Assembly (NCBI GenBank): GCA_029582165.1
Contig: CM055880.1
Location: 1,364,001-1,428,000, forward strand
Origin: Portulaca oleracea
Taxonomy: Eukaryota; Streptophyta; Magnoliopsida; Caryophyllales; Portulacaceae
DNA: 64,000 nucleotides
Reading direction: 5' to 3'
Position numbers and translations under genes: made by a program. Numbering within the stretch: position 1 is the first letter of the stretch; each line of letters starts with the position of its first letter. Positions 39,818 through 53,414 of this stretch are shown piece by piece. The notes beneath the pieces were generated by a model. The model made no database searches. It was not told the DNA's origin and worked only from the letters and a program-made list of their open reading frames with translations.

Positions 39818-42800
39818 ATGGCATGTATTCTCCCTCCTCCTCATCACTTTCTTCATCATCACCCTCCAAAACCCTTGAATATCTCCTCAAATCCACCATT
39901 AGAACTCAGTGTACCTAGAACAGGGCAACCCAGAATCAGATGTGAATCTTCAAACTCAAACTCAAATCCATACTCAAATTCGGGTAATTGGACCGCCATT
40001 GATTACCAAGTCTCCAGAATCAACCCTATTCAAATCATCTCTCCCACCTCATCAGTCCCGCTGTCAATGGCGTCCGCCATTGTTGAACCCTCAAAGCATT
40101 CGAAGAAGGTCTGTTTGTTCTACTGCCCCGAGACGAAAGATCTCGCTGAAAGAGTCGCTGCTCAGTCGGATTCTATCGAGCTTCGATCCATCAATTGGGG
40201 GTATTTACTTTGCCCTAATTGTGTTCATTTATCCACGCTTCAACCCTAACTTTTAGTTGCGTTGGTTCTTCAAGATGAGGGTTATTCGTCGATAATCTTA
40301 AGTTGTTTAGGTATGAGAAGTGGGATTATGTGTTTTATTGTTGAGCTTGAATCATGGATTTCAATGGTGATAGTTCATGTTGCATTAAGGATTAAAGATC
40401 ATGAAGAGGGTCAATTAATATTTTCTGAGCCTAATTATGAGATGTACTTGTTGCTCTGCCTTCTAATGTTGTGTACTCTTATTCCATATTAATTGTCATA
40501 ATTTTAACCGTCTTCAATGTTAGATTGATAATTTTATATAGCAATTCATTATATATATATTGAGAAACTAAAGCTCAAAATTTCATTGTACAATTTCCAA
40601 AGACGACAATTAATATGAAACACAATGAGTATAACTTATTGTTGTGTGTCTTTTATGAGTTTTCTGAAGCGTTTGGTTGAGCTGGTTCTTGAACATGGAT
40701 ATTATTGCCTTGCATATAATCTTCAATTTTGTTCATATTTGAAGTTAAGTATGACAAGTTTGATCATGGTTGTTATGGTAGAGCTAGAACCATAGGTCAA
40801 TGGGTCATTATATAATGAAGATTATCAATAGTCCACATTTTGACATTTTGTTAGCCTAGTTATGGGTTTGTACTATTGGTATTTGTGTGCAGTGTGTGTG
40901 AGTTTTGACTTGTTCGAGGTCCTTAATCGTTAGCTAAAGCGTTTGGTTGAGCTGGTTCTTGGTCATATGGGTGTTATGGTTGAGCTAGAATCATGAATTT
41001 AAATGCGCTTTTTATCCGTATCCAACGCAACCCAACCCAAATTTACTCATTTTTACGCATGTTTTCAACACTCAAATTTTCATCTTTGCGTAAACTTACC
41101 CACCCTGAATACTCTAAAACTAATTCTCATGCCTTCAACTAGCAGCTTAAGCTTTTGGTTTTGTTAGTTCTAGGCTTCTAGCACACGCCAAAATGTTTTA
41201 GCTTGGTTGTCTGGCAATTTGATAACAATTCTCTGCTCTAGGGCTTTTGCAGATGGATTCCCCAACCTGTTCATCCCCAATGCTCATGGTATACGAGCAC
41301 AACACGTTGCTTTCCTGGCATCATTCAGCTCTCCGAGTGTCATATTCGAGCAACTCTCCGTGATTTATGCCCTTCCAAAGCTCTTTGTCGCGTCCTTCAC
41401 ACTAGTTCTTCCCTTTTTCCCAACTGGTACTTCTGAGCGCATGGAAGATGAAGGCGATATTGCTACTGCGTTCACTCTAGCTAGGATTTTGTCCAACATT
41501 CCAATCTCAAGGGGAGGACCCACTAGTTTGGTGGTCTTCGATATACATGCCTTGCAGGTTTGCACTAGCTGTGCCATGTTTTGCCTTTCTGAGCGTGTCA
41601 AACTGCCTACATCTGAATCTCTTCAAACCCCATGAAAACGGGGCCCACACTGAGAGGAAGTGTTGTTGTTGTGACTTGTATGTATGTCTCGTAGGGCTAA
41701 CCTCTCGTATGTATTTGATATGTTAGGAAAGATTTTATTTTGGAGACAATATATTGCCGTGCTTTGTGAGTGGAATACCTTTGCTTAAGAAGAGGCTCCA
41801 ACAGCTGCCTGATTCTGACAATGTAAGGTTTTGCACTGACTGGATAGTCCATATTCATTTCTATCAGGAATCTCTTCGTGTATTTGACAATTCATACAAT
41901 GTAAATGCAGTAAAGGCTCATAAACTTAGGGTTGTTTGAACCATCTTTGGCTTGTTTCTTCAGATATCTATCGCTTTTCCTGATGATGGCGCATGGAAAC
42001 GCTTTCATAAGCAGCTGCAACATTATCCCACGGTAATTTGGTTTATGTTTATGAACAACCTTGCTGTCTCAAAATTTTCTCCTGGGTCTTGTGGAATCAG
42101 GTAATTCCTCAGCTTGCTCAGTGTAATGACATGATTTATTACAAATGGACAGATTGTTTGTGCAAAAGTTCGAGAAGGTGATCAACGCATTGTCCGACTG
42201 AAGGAAGGTGACCCAAGAGGCCGTCATGTTGTGATTGTTGATGACTTAGTACAGTCAGGAGGAACCCTCATAGAGTGCCAGGTAGGAGGATCTCAGCTTA
42301 ACATTTTGCACATCTTTGGTGTTTGGTCGGTCTATGACAAAACTTACTCCCTATGTGGGTCCCGCTTTTGTAGGATCCGGGAAAATTCGGACCTCCCTGT
42401 TTATGGAGTGATTGATTCCAATGGACCCACCAAAAAAATTTAGTGTTTGATCTTAGTATAAATTTTGAAAATTCCAATATGTTGGGTGTTGGGATGTTGA
42501 GCTTCTATCTGGCAGAGATCATTAAGGTGAATCGAGAGTTTCCTTGGGCTTATGTAGTTGTTTCCCTTGTGATGATTGACTGTAGAAAGTCTTGGCTGCT
42601 CAAGGTGCAACAAAGATCAGTGCATATGTCACACATGGGATCTTCCCAAAGAGATCGTGGGAGCGCTTTAAACCTGATACTACAGGTGTGTAGCTGTGCA
42701 TATTTACACATTTACGTTGTTGTTTCTCCTCCTAGCTATGTACTCACTTAATGACCCACAATTAGCTTACAAAGATCAGTGCATATACAATATATCACAC

Positions 42801-43267
42801 TCACACGTGGGATCTTCCCAAAGAGATCGTGGGAGCACTTTAAACCTAATACTACTTGTGTGTACATTTGTACATTCATACTGTAGTTTTTCCTCCTAGC
42901 TATGCATTCAATTAATGACCAACAATTAGGCATAATGATGTATTTGGTAAACATTTTCTGTTCTAGGATTACTTCACGACATACTGAACTTTCGTTCATG
43001 CGGGAAGGTTGCGCCAAAAACATGTTTTTCTGGGAGTTTGTTATTGTTGTTGTTGTTGTTGACGTGTTACTTCAGTACATATACATATCACCTATCCCTC
43101 TTCTGAGTTATGGCAATATATGTTCTTATACAGGTCGCCCGGGGGAGGGACTGACATACTTCTGGATCACAGATTCTTGCCCTTTGACAGTTGAGCAGGT
43201 GAAAAACCGAGCTCCGTTCGAAGTTATCAGTCTTGCTGAGTCTATAGCTGGTGCTCTTCAGATTTGA
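39818..43267 (+). CDS. PRS3: Ribose-phosphate pyrophosphokinase, plant PRS3/PRS4 class
   Basis: Makes PRPP from ribose-5-phosphate and ATP for nucleotide, His and Trp synthesis. Seven exons: 39818-40200, 41242-41557, 41727-41822, 41964-42032, 42153-42281, 42586-42685 and 43134-43267. The total is 408 residues with consistent phases. Family marks are [66 protein letters not shown], and the PRPP-binding loop [17 protein letters not shown]; the end is [12 protein letters not shown]. The first about 83 residues are Ser/Pro/Asn rich, like a transit peptide, so a plastid or mitochondrial form like Arabidopsis PRS3 is likely. An internal ATG at 40067 ([10 protein letters not shown]) could start a form without most of the extension. 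Intron 6 contains a decayed tandem copy of the exon 6 3' end. Confidence 0.94.
40474..40632. mobile_element. Stowaway-like MITE in PRS3 intron 1
   Basis: Left ATTCCATATTAATTGTCATA and right AGACGACAATTAATATGAAA form inverted ends. Confidence 0.55.
42612..42931 (+). repeat. Tandem duplication of PRS3 exon 6 3' part and flanking intron
   Basis: Copy 1 (42612-42769) starts AAAGATCAGTGCATAT in exon 6, passes the splice donor at 42686 and runs to an ACCCACAATTAG block. Copy 2 (42770-42931) starts AAAGATCAGTGCATAT and carries GGGATCTTCCCAAAGAGATC and GTGGGAGCACTTTAAACCTA. The donor region ACTACAGGTGTGTAG is changed to ACTACTTGTGTGTAC. Copy 2 lies wholly in intron 6. Confidence 0.92.
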
Positions 43268-44367
43268 AGATCCCAGTGGTTGGGTTTTTTACTTGTATGA
43301 AGGGAAGTTTGTCTTAATTTCTGAGTTTCTTTCTTGCTTTTGCTTGTACAGTTGGTAAGCTAGAGAGTTGAATTATCTAGTTGGTGAGTGCAGTGATGTA
43401 ATTAAGTGTGTTAGACAGACAGCAGTAATGAAATATAAACAAGCTAGCTTCAGGTGGATTTACACCATTGGGAAGATCATCTTCAGGACATGTATTGATA
43501 CTTCTGAGTACACCTGTCAATTTTCGACTCGAACTTGGTAATCCGACCCGAACTCGTCAATTGAATCTAAGATAATGTCAAATTTATTGATTTTACCTTC
43601 AATTCCTATATAAATAAGGATAAATTAAAATAACCACAATTTTTTTGATAACTAAAATAACCACAATAATCCTTACTTTCAGCTTTTGTATGCTAATAAT
43701 CTGTATTTTATTTTTGTATTCTGACGGTTCCAAATAATAAAAATTGTATTATGGTGAGATATACCAAGTTTATAGCTTAAACATCATAGATTTTGACTTG
43801 CATTTGATTCAAAATTAGATTTACAATGTTTGTCTCAATTTTTTTCAATGTTTTATGATTTTTCACTTTTATTCCTTAAAAAAATCATAATAACTATTTG
43901 GATTCTTGAAAATAAAAAAAATGTAGAAGTAGATATGATATCACAAAACTACAATTATTATTATTTTTTAGATCATCGTAATACAAAAACAAAGTAGGAA
44001 TGATCAACATACAAAAGTTTTTCTCTCATAAAAAACATACAAAAGTTCAAAGTAGCGATTATTAATATCTAATTTTCCTTTGCAATATCTAAATTTCACC
44101 TTTTTCTCTCTTTTTTTAATTTTCTTTTTATAAAAAAAATCAAGTTCAATTAAACAAAAGTCTTCCTCACAAGGTAGTAAAAATGGAGTCCAATAAAATC
44201 CTCCATGTTCAACGCCACTCTTTCAAAATTTCGACAGCGAATAAGAAGCTCCCTCAGATCTCGCTCCTACTACTTCTCTCTCTTCAACACCTCCATCGCC
44301 ATTGATCTCTCTCATCTGTAGACTTCCGCAACACAATCAATTCTAGGGTTTCTGCTGAATTCCAGCA
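43268..44367. other. Intergenic between PRS3 and AP1M
   Basis: PRS3 3'UTR (to about 43440), an aged relative (about 43632-44060) of the long-TIR element at 52884-53414, and the CT-rich AP1M 5'UTR from about 44200. Confidence 0.6.
43632..44060. mobile_element. Degenerate long-TIR element
   Basis: Shares ATAATCC(T/C)TACTTTCA, GTATTCTG.CGGT and the internal CACTTTTATT...AAAAAAATCATAATAA block with the element at 52884-53414. The ends are much diverged. Confidence 0.6.
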
Positions 44368-47300
44368 ATGTCTGGAGCAGCCTCTGCGCTGTTCCTTCTC
44401 GACATTAAAGGCCGGGTTCTAATCTGGCGCGATTATCGTGGCGATGTTTCTGCAATTCAGGCTGAGCGATTCTTCACTAAGCTCATCGAGAAAGAGGTTG
44501 GTTTGTAGTTTAATGCTTTGATTCATCTGTTTTGGGTTTCTTTCTGAGTTTATGTGATTGATGATCTTATGTAATTGCGTAATTTGGATTAAGCTTGGTG
44601 TGTATGCTGGTTAACTGGTAGTTGTAGTGATGGAGCTATCGAAAATGCAATGGAAATAGCAAGAATTGTAGCTAATTGGATGTGATATGTATGATTGTCG
44701 ATCACAAAATTGACAGTTGGTGTTTGTTCTCCGAGGCTGTATTGTATTGTTGACTTCAGTTGATCTGATGAATGATCTACTTCTTAGATTCTGTGCAATC
44801 AGTGGTGTTTTGATTTTTCAAGCTCTGCTCTGTTAATTCTCGAATTCGCATAATTTGGATTTGAGCTGATTGAGCAACAGCTTAGAGTGATAAAGCTTAT
44901 ATGATGAATATGATGAATTGTAGTTTATTAAACTTATATGAATATGGATCACCAAGGCATTGAAAAGAATAGGGTTGTCAAATAGGAGATGGAGTTCATT
45001 TGAGATCAGAAGTTGCAAGAATTTTCATTGTTCTCCAAACCTGCTGGTGTGAATTTGACATACCTTGTTATAAGAAGGGAGAGCAGGAACTAATGAACTT
45101 ATCTATTTCCCTTGTGTTCATGTTGCTTGGTTTGATGAATCATACTGTTTCGAGTTTGGAACGATATCTGATAGCTATGAGAATTTTTGATTGCATTAGT
45201 TGCTTTAGGTTTGGTGAACATGCTTAGTTATGCTTGTTGGATGTGGCTCAAACAGTTTTCTAGGGTCGTGAATGTTGGATTTACCATGTCGATAATCACT
45301 TAGGACATAGGAGTTTGAATTTGATGTGAGGTATTTGTCTGGCATGAGGTGTCCATTTCTCGTGTTATATAAGCGTTTGAGGATTGCACTTGGGTTGTTT
45401 TGGTATGACGTCAAAAGTGCAAGTATCATAGTTCATAGAGGGTTTGTTTTGTAGATGCTAAATCAAAATATTTGTTTGTCTTGTGATGCGCATTTCAGGG
45501 CGATCCACAGTCTCAAGATCCAGTGGTGTATGATAATGGAGTTACATACATGTTTGTACAGCACAACAATGTCTATTTAATGGCAGCTGCCAGACAAAAC
45601 TGCAATGCTGCTAGTATTCTTCTCTTTCTACATCGTGTAGTTGATGTAAGTTCCATAGTAATAGGTTGCTTTATAAGTAGTATTTTTGATCCAGCTGTAT
45701 GCCCAAGTTATTTTCAAAATTATCTCCCAACTGAGTTGTTTTTTGGTTAAACTTATTTGTGCAGGTTTTTAAGCACTATTTTGAAGAGCTAGAAGAGGAG
45801 TCACTCAGGGATAACTTTGTCGTAGTGGTAATAGAATATTCTAATTTTGTACTTGTGACTGTGGTTTTAATTAGTGTTAATGTGCTAATGTAATGTGTCA
45901 TTGCAGTATGAATTACTTGATGAAATTATGGACTTCGGTTATCCTCAGTTTACGGAGGCAAAAATTCTTAGCGAGTTCATCAAGACCGATGCTTATAGGA
46001 TGGAAGTCACACAGAGGCCTCCAATGGCTGTAACCAATGCAGTATCCTGGCGTAGCGAGGGAATTAGTTACAAGAAGAACGAAGTGAGTATATTTTCGAA
46101 ACTTTCTGCTAACATTTTATGGACAACTGCTGATTCTCTGCCTTTTTTGCAGGTATTCTTGGATGTTGTTGAGAGCGTCAATATACTTGTAAACAGCAAT
46201 GGGCAAATAGTTAGATCAGATGTTGTGGGAGCTTTGAAGATGAGAACATATTTAAGGTGTGTTCTACGTATTTCCTTTAGTTTTGGCATAAAAGGGTGAT
46301 TAGCTCATTCCTTTCATTGTTGGTAATGTGAGCTGGCTCTTATGTGCACACGCATCTAAGACAAGTTTATTGTTCATAAAAGACCACTTGTTGGAAATTG
46401 GGATGGTCCAAGGTCCTATCTTTAGTATGGAGTGAGGCTGTCGAATATCTATGAATATGGTCCAAGTCTCTAAGATCATGTTAAGTACTGGATCATGGTC
46501 ATGAGCCGTAGCACACGCACATGAAGAAAGCGGATTAACTACTTGCTTATACTGTTTTGACTCAAAATGTAAATTTGTCCCAAAAAGACTAATTGTGATA
46601 ATTATTGTTTTTGCCTCGGCCCGTTCACAGACCCTGTCACATTGTTAAACGGGCTGTTGAGTTTACCCCCTTTTTTTATTGGCCCGACCAACTTAAGTTT
46701 TGCCTGCAGCCAGAGAGTAATATTACTCAATGCTATGTTGCAGTGGTATGCCTGAATGTAAGCTGGGGCTCAATGATAGAGTACTACTGGAGGCTCAGGG
46801 GCGAACATCAAAGGGAAAGGCTATTGATCTGGACGACATCAAATTTCATCAGTATGTCTAAATATTGACATCATTGCTGCTTGTAATGGTTTCATAATGT
46901 CATATGCTTGAAATTAGTGTTTTGTTAGTGATTTTACCTATCAGCTAGTTGATGTGATTACCCTTTCAACAATAGGTGTGTGCGTCTAGCACGGTTTGAA
47001 AATGATAGGACAATTTCGTTCATACCTCCCGATGGGGCTTTTGATCTCATGACATATAGACTCAGTACTCAGGTACCACCTCATGCATGATCCACATTAC
47101 ACCCCTTCGACCTTTATTTATGCTTTAACCGACTGACAGAAACAACTCATCCCCAGGTGAAACCTCTAATTTGGGTAGAAGCCCAGATTGAGAGGCACTC
47201 GAGAAGCCGTATTGAGATAATGGTGAAAGCAAGAAGCCAGTTTAAAGAGCGGAGGTACAACCTCAATGCTAGTGTTTTTGGTTGAACTGTTGGTCATGAT

Positions 47301-48253
47301 TTTGTTCTCCCAATTTAGATTGTAATTTGTTATCTAAATTGCTCGTGGGTTTTTGATTGATTTTACAGCACTGCTTCCAACGTTGAAATTGAAATGCCGG
47401 TGCCAGTGGATGCCACCAATCCAAATATTCGGACGTCGCTGGGATCTTCTTCTTATGCACCGGAGAAGGATGCTTTGGTTTGGAAGATTAAATCTTTTCC
47501 TGGTGGCAAGGTATGCAATGTTATTTCCGATATATTTGCAGTATTTTGTAGCTTGTTTTAGATTTTGATAACTGGATTTGGGCTTAGCTCTTTGAAACAA
47601 ATGATTTTCAGGAATACATGATGCGAGCTGAGTTCACTCTTCCTAGTATCAGAAGCGAGGAGGAACTTCCCGAAAGAAAAGCACCTATACGTGTGAAATT
47701 TGAAATTCCTTATTTTACAGTTTCAGGAATCCAGGTACGCTAATCATGAGATATGCAGAACCATGTTCGTCATTGTATTTCCGGTGCATTCTTCTGTGAT
47801 AATTCATGAAATGAAAATAGTTTGTGATTGTCCTGGTAAAAATGGGTCAACATTCCCTCCTGGTTTGTCTTTGGTTCTCTATGTGCCTCTCACCATAGTT
47901 CCGATTGCCGACCATATTTGTATTCACTTTCTCTTCCAACACGAAACTGCATTTGAAAACTTGCTGGTTGACAAAAGGGCCCAAATCTAATAAAACAGCT
48001 CAAATCTAATAGCAAACAACCAAACAGCGGATTGCCAAACAGGGCCTTTCGTGATCATCCTCCTTTCATGCCATTTTATTTCTTGGTGTCTCCTGCCGAT
48101 TCTCTTCTTTTATGCCGTTTCACCTCTCAAAGCTATAAATTTGATTTACAGGTTCGATACCTAAAGATAATTGAGAAGAGTGGATACCAAGCTTTGCCGT
48201 GGGTGAGGTACATTACAGTGGCCGGCGAGTATGAGCTTAGGCTCGTATCGTAG
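44368..48253 (+). CDS. AP1M: AP-1 clathrin adaptor complex subunit mu
   Basis: Medium subunit of AP-1, which selects Tyr-motif cargo at the trans-Golgi network and in cytokinesis. Eleven exons: 44368-44496, 45499-45645, 45765-45827, 45907-46083, 46153-46256, 46744-46851, 46976-47072, 47157-47254, 47369-47510, 47612-47734 and 48152-48253. Phases all agree, giving 429 residues against about 428 for Arabidopsis AP1M (from memory). The N-terminal longin-like domain (residues 1-140: SALFLLDIKGRVLIWRDYRG) is followed by the mu-homology domain (about 170-428: VSWRSEGISYKKNEVFLDVV, SFIPPDGAFDLMTYRLS, FTVSGIQVRYLKIIEKSGYQ). The start is the first ATG after a CT-rich leader. It is on the same strand, 1.1 kb behind PRS3. 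Orthologous to AP1M1 or AP1M2. Confidence 0.96.
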
Positions 48254-49541
48254 CAGTCATCTCAAATCAGTTGGGAAATTGTAAAGAACGATTCTCGACA
48301 GGAATTAAATCGTTGGTTACTTTTGGATCAGCACGTTGCTTCGGAAGAAATCATTGGTTTTGTCTTGTAACATTCTTTGTTAATTGTTATAGTCTTTTAT
48401 AGATAAGCAGTTGCTTATAGTCTTTTACATGTAAGGGTGCTTCTGCTCATATTTTGTTTTCCTTTTACACCTTTTTTTGGTGTGTGCAGAATTTTCATTA
48501 TTGGCAGAATTTTTGTTATTAATATTCTTCATTATTGGTGAACTTTGTCATTTGTTTGTAGTCTGCCTCAATTTTGCTTCTTTCTTGATGTATTACAAGA
48601 TGAAACCCAATTGGGAAATCTTTGAAACCCAAGTTGTATAATGTTCAGAGGTGCAGAATTGTGTATAAGGAAGAAATCTCACCATTGTATGTAGGGATAT
48701 AACTGTACTGAGCTGGCTTGCAAGTCATTCGAGTTTGGCTAAGTTGAGTTTGGTTTGATCAAAGTTTGGCTAGGAGCTCAGCTTATGGCTTAGTGAAACT
48801 CGAGGTTTATTCACCATGAAAGATGGCCCGAAATGCAAATTGACTACGGAGGATATGAGAGAGGACCTAACATTGCTGATGTGGCATACTTACTTTGGTT
48901 TCCGTTGAGTTCCTCTTTTGAGATTGAGATCAATCAAAGAATACTTTAGATTCCGTAATTCTTTTAATGCTTGTATTAGCATAGTCATTAAAATCCTGAT
49001 CCGGATCAACGATTCTACGAGTTTACGATCCAAAGATTCTCCATTGACCCAAGATTACTTTAGTTTCCGTGATTCTTTTAATGCTTGTATTAGCATAGTT
49101 ATTATTCTACGAGTTTACGATCCAAAAATTCTCCATCAAGCCAACTCTTATTAGGATCTTACTATCAACTTTAAAATTTTGTCATAACATTATAAATTTT
49201 GTATTGAAGTTATCACTTGATATACAATATAGCTTATTGCTTCATTACTAGTGAATGTTAAGATTTCACATCGATCTTAACTAGAATCCCGATGCATCAT
49301 CTATCATTAAGTCATTATATATAAGCTTGGTAAATGAGACTTCTAAAAGAGCCGGTTTAGACACACAAACAACAATAACACAAATGCTAGGGGATAAATA
49401 CCATACTACACCTTTGTAGCTACTATAACAAACTGCTCTGCTAGGGCAGCAATTTTTCTATAATTATGTACTTGTATATCTATTACTGCTTCAGTTAACT
49501 AGCTAGTTTATTTGTTCTGTAACTTGCATGAAGATCCTTGC
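48254..49541. other. Convergent intergenic between AP1M and TAR
   Basis: AP1M 3'UTR to about 48560, then AT-rich DNA with a 113-bp direct duplication (48939-49140). No gene is seen. Confidence 0.6.
48939..49140. repeat. Tandem duplication, offset 113 bp
   Basis: TTCCGTRATTCTTTTAATGC followed by TTGTATTAGCATAGT occurs at 48951 and 49064. TCTACGAGTTTACGATCCAA also recurs after each copy. Confidence 0.85.
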
Positions 49542-49787
49542 TCAAAGAGCCGAAAGCCTCTCGATGAAGAGGTCGAAACTCTCATCGCTCTCCAACATGC
49601 TAACCCTGGTGTACTTGGCCGACGCTCCGAATCTTGGCCCCTTCCTGGTCCTCACATTCAGCCCATTCAACACCTCCTCTGCGTCTTCGCCGGTTATGCA
49701 CTCCAACCATGCATAGGCTGCACAAAATTAACCAAATTAGCTTGTTAACTATAGGTAGTAAGGTCATGTGTCATTTGGTATGACGGT

Positions 49788-50050
49788 AGTAAGGTCATGT
49801 GTCATTTGGTATCGGAGTCACTAAAGGACAAGATTTCTCGATCATTTGAAATTCGTCTCTCTAAAGGGCAAAATTGATTTTGGGTTTTGGGTTTTATGCT
49901 CGGAGTATTGATTTTGGTGTTGTGTAAGGTCATGTGTCATTTGGTATCGGTGTCTCTAAAGGACAAGATTTTTGGATCATTCGAAATTGGTCTCTTTAAA
50001 GGGCAAAACTGAATTTTGGAGTACTAATTCTGGTTTTGGGTTTTATGCTC
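49788..50050. repeat. Direct repeat, offset about 137 bp, in TAR intron 4
   Basis: GTAAGGTCATGTGTCATTTG, then TATCGG, CTAAAGGACAAGATTT and GGGTTTTATGCTC, recurs at about 49788 and 49926. A shorter copy of the first part precedes at 49761. Confidence 0.8.
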
Positions 50051-50610
50051 AATCTTTCTAAAGCCGAAATTTCTAGATTTTGAGATATTGATTTTGGGTT
50101 ATTGGGCTTGATGGTGTTGGGTTTTAGACTGTTGGGCTTAAAGTATGATATGTGAAAGTAAGGACATATATACCTGGATTAGGGTGAATGGTTTTGCACA
50201 TGAAAGTGCAATACTCAGGAGGGAAATCTAGCAATTTGAATAACCCACAGTTTTTCGCAGCAGCTCGTAGCTTGGCCCATCTTTCAGCCAGGACACGTTG
50301 GCCGAACTCGAACAAGCCCTCCTCGAACGGATAGTTCACTCGGTAAGGCCTGCCGCGGGTGGCAAATGCTTGGTGGTAAGTTGACGCCACAAAGTCAAGG
50401 ATCTTACTGGCTCGAAGCTGCCCCTCGCGGCACGTCCCAATCGTCACCAATGACATTTGCTTCGCCATGTTTAGGGCCACTGCTCTGTCCTTCACAATTG
50501 CCCACCTTTCAAATGCAACCATCATCAATAACATAATGTGCAAATTAACTCTTAAGAGAACATATCATTGCAATATCAATTCGAAATGTGCATGCTAAAT
50601 TCAAGACTTA

Positions 50611-50901
<291 letters not shown>

Positions 50902-52562
50902 TCATCAAAAATTTTGTAAATATGAGAATAGTAAAAATGAGCTCATTTTCTTCAGCCCATGTAAGTTAGGTATGACAAATATATAAGATCAACGTCACAA
51001 TTTTCATCAAAAAAAGTTGGGGATAAATGGTAATATCAAATTAGAGTTAGAGATAAACAATAAATCAAACTAGCTATAAACCTATGATAAATATACAAGA
51101 TCACACCATTTTCATCGATGAAAAATATATACGTTTTTTTTATATGACATATAGGATAAAAAACTTGTCCCTTCCATTCAATTACCAAGTTGTAAACATA
51201 TTAAAGTAATTATATGAATTAAATTTAAGCTTCAAATTGTCTCCTCCATTCACTACTGAGCTGACAATGACTACTGATGAACATTAAAATAAACTCCACC
51301 TAAAATAATATAAAAATTCTGTATATTCAATATCAGTCAACTAAATTAATTTCAACTCGTGATCATGCGCATATAGATCTAAATGTATACCACCTATTTT
51401 TTCCCCAACTTTTTCTTGTATTATTATTTGATTTTCAATTTGTATAATTATATTTTCATGTATATATTGGCATATATATGTTTTTCACATACATATGTCG
51501 GAAAAACCATTGGACATTATATGTTTGGGTGTCTACTTTTCCCCTACACAAACAAAAAAATGAATGCAAACTTTCATATTTCGAAAACGTGTAAATAGAA
51601 GAACCATCTACTTCATTTTTTCATTATTTCATTTTTTTTTTGGAAACGGTGGATTTTTGAGAATATATTCGTTATTTGATAATTGAATACTTTTTTTTTG
51701 TAAAGAAGTATACACCATACATATAAAGGGAATCAACTTGAATAATTGTTTTTGAAAGAGTATACACCATACATATAAAGGGAAGATTTTCATAAGTAAA
51801 TAAATAAAAGGTTAACAAATGAAAAAAAAGCATATGTCATATATATAAAGGGAAAGATTTTCATAGTTAGTTTTAAAAGAAAAGTACGCTAATGATCATT
51901 GGCATAGCTGAAACATATTACATGCACCTAGAATATGTGCTATGAATATATATAAGTATACATTTATGTTATTGACAGTGAACAATAACTATATTCGGAA
52001 CATATACCCCAGGAACATGTAATAAATTGCATGACTCAACAACCTCCCACATATCATAATAAAAATATTTTTTACACATAAAAATTGTAGAAACATAATG
52101 CTTGAAATATATTGGACCAAGGCTAGCAAAAATATCAGCAACAAACACGGCTTGGTACACGATTAATCACTAATTAAGGAATCCTTCATTATAGCTTAAT
52201 CCCGTGTTCTAAGCATTCCCCACAATGGCTAATTAAACTTTATTCTCCCTCTAATCATGCTTTATCATTTGACCACTAGAAATTATTAAAAAAAGTTCAT
52301 ATATAATGCATGACTAGATCAAAGACTAAATGCAAGAATTTATAATGCATGACTTCAAGATCATAAGAGATTAAATTTAGTGTACTAAAATTAGCAGACA
52401 TACTGACAAGAGTGTGCAACAAATTACAGAAACAAAAAGGAGGTGGTCATTTATTAATTAAGCAATTAAAGAAATTTATATGTGATATTATAGTTATAGA
52501 ATTGAATCATATCATTTAGACTAAAATCATTTTAGTGTATAATAATATAATTTTAATGACAA

Positions 52563-52565
<3 letters not shown>

Positions 52566-52631
<66 letters not shown>

Positions 52632-52846
52632 AATGGATCACATGAGCATGAAACTTTGATGATGGATGGACATCTAATATTGTATTTGAGGACATCAAGT
52701 ATTGTTTCAATGGACATCAAGGGAACATCTTTTCACCATACAAACTTGATGTCCCCAAATACAATACCTGATGTCCACAAAAAAATTGCTTGATATCCAT
52801 CCATGCTCATATGCTCACCAAAGTTTAATGCACATGTGAACCATAA

Positions 52847-52885
<39 letters not shown>
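52566..52885. mobile_element. MITE flanked by (TA)n arrays, in TAR intron 2
   Basis: A (TA)n run (52566-52629), then GGAATGGATCACATGAGCAT. A mirrored interior (GACATCAAGTATTG against its complement) ends AATGCACATGTGAACCAT, followed by another (TA)n run (52846-52885). Shares ends and GACATCAAG blocks with 57558-57872, 57873-59290 and 60250-60560. Confidence 0.7.
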
Positions 52886-52887
<2 letters not shown>

Positions 52888-53414
52888 ATAATTGGATTCT
52901 AATAATCCCTACTTTCACCAATTGGACAATGGTGCACCGTACTTTCACTTTGTATTCTGGTGGTCCAAAAAAAATAAAATTGGATTGTAGTGGGATATTT
53001 TCAAGGGAATCATTGATTTTGTGTTTGCATTTGATTCATAACTTAGTATAACATTTTACAATGATTTTTAATGAATTTACAGCGTTTCTCCCAATTTTTT
53101 TTCATTTTTTTACTATTTTTTACGATTTTTTCACTTTTATTATTTTAAAAAAATCATAATAATTATTCGGAGTCTCAAAAAAATAATTTAAAAAATGTTT
53201 TAGAAACTACAATTCATCAACTTCCTAGGGGCATGAATGAAAAAAAACAAAAACAATATAGTGTAGGAATGAAAAAAACAAGAAGAATATGGAGGTGGAT
53301 TTGGTACCACTACAATTCAATTTTATTTTTTTGCCCACCAGAATACAAAGTGAAAGTACGGTCCACCATTGTCCAATTGGTGAAAGTAGGGATTATTAGA
53401 ATCCAATTATCCTA
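52884..53414. mobile_element. TIR element with about 100-bp inverted repeats
   Basis: The left TAGGATAATTGGATTCTAAT and right ATTAGAATCCAATTATCCTA ends are near-perfect inverted repeats for about 100 bases, with one clear base change (GGTGCACC against GGTGGACC). The interior is T-rich and non-coding. TA sequences flank both sides. Confidence 0.85.
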
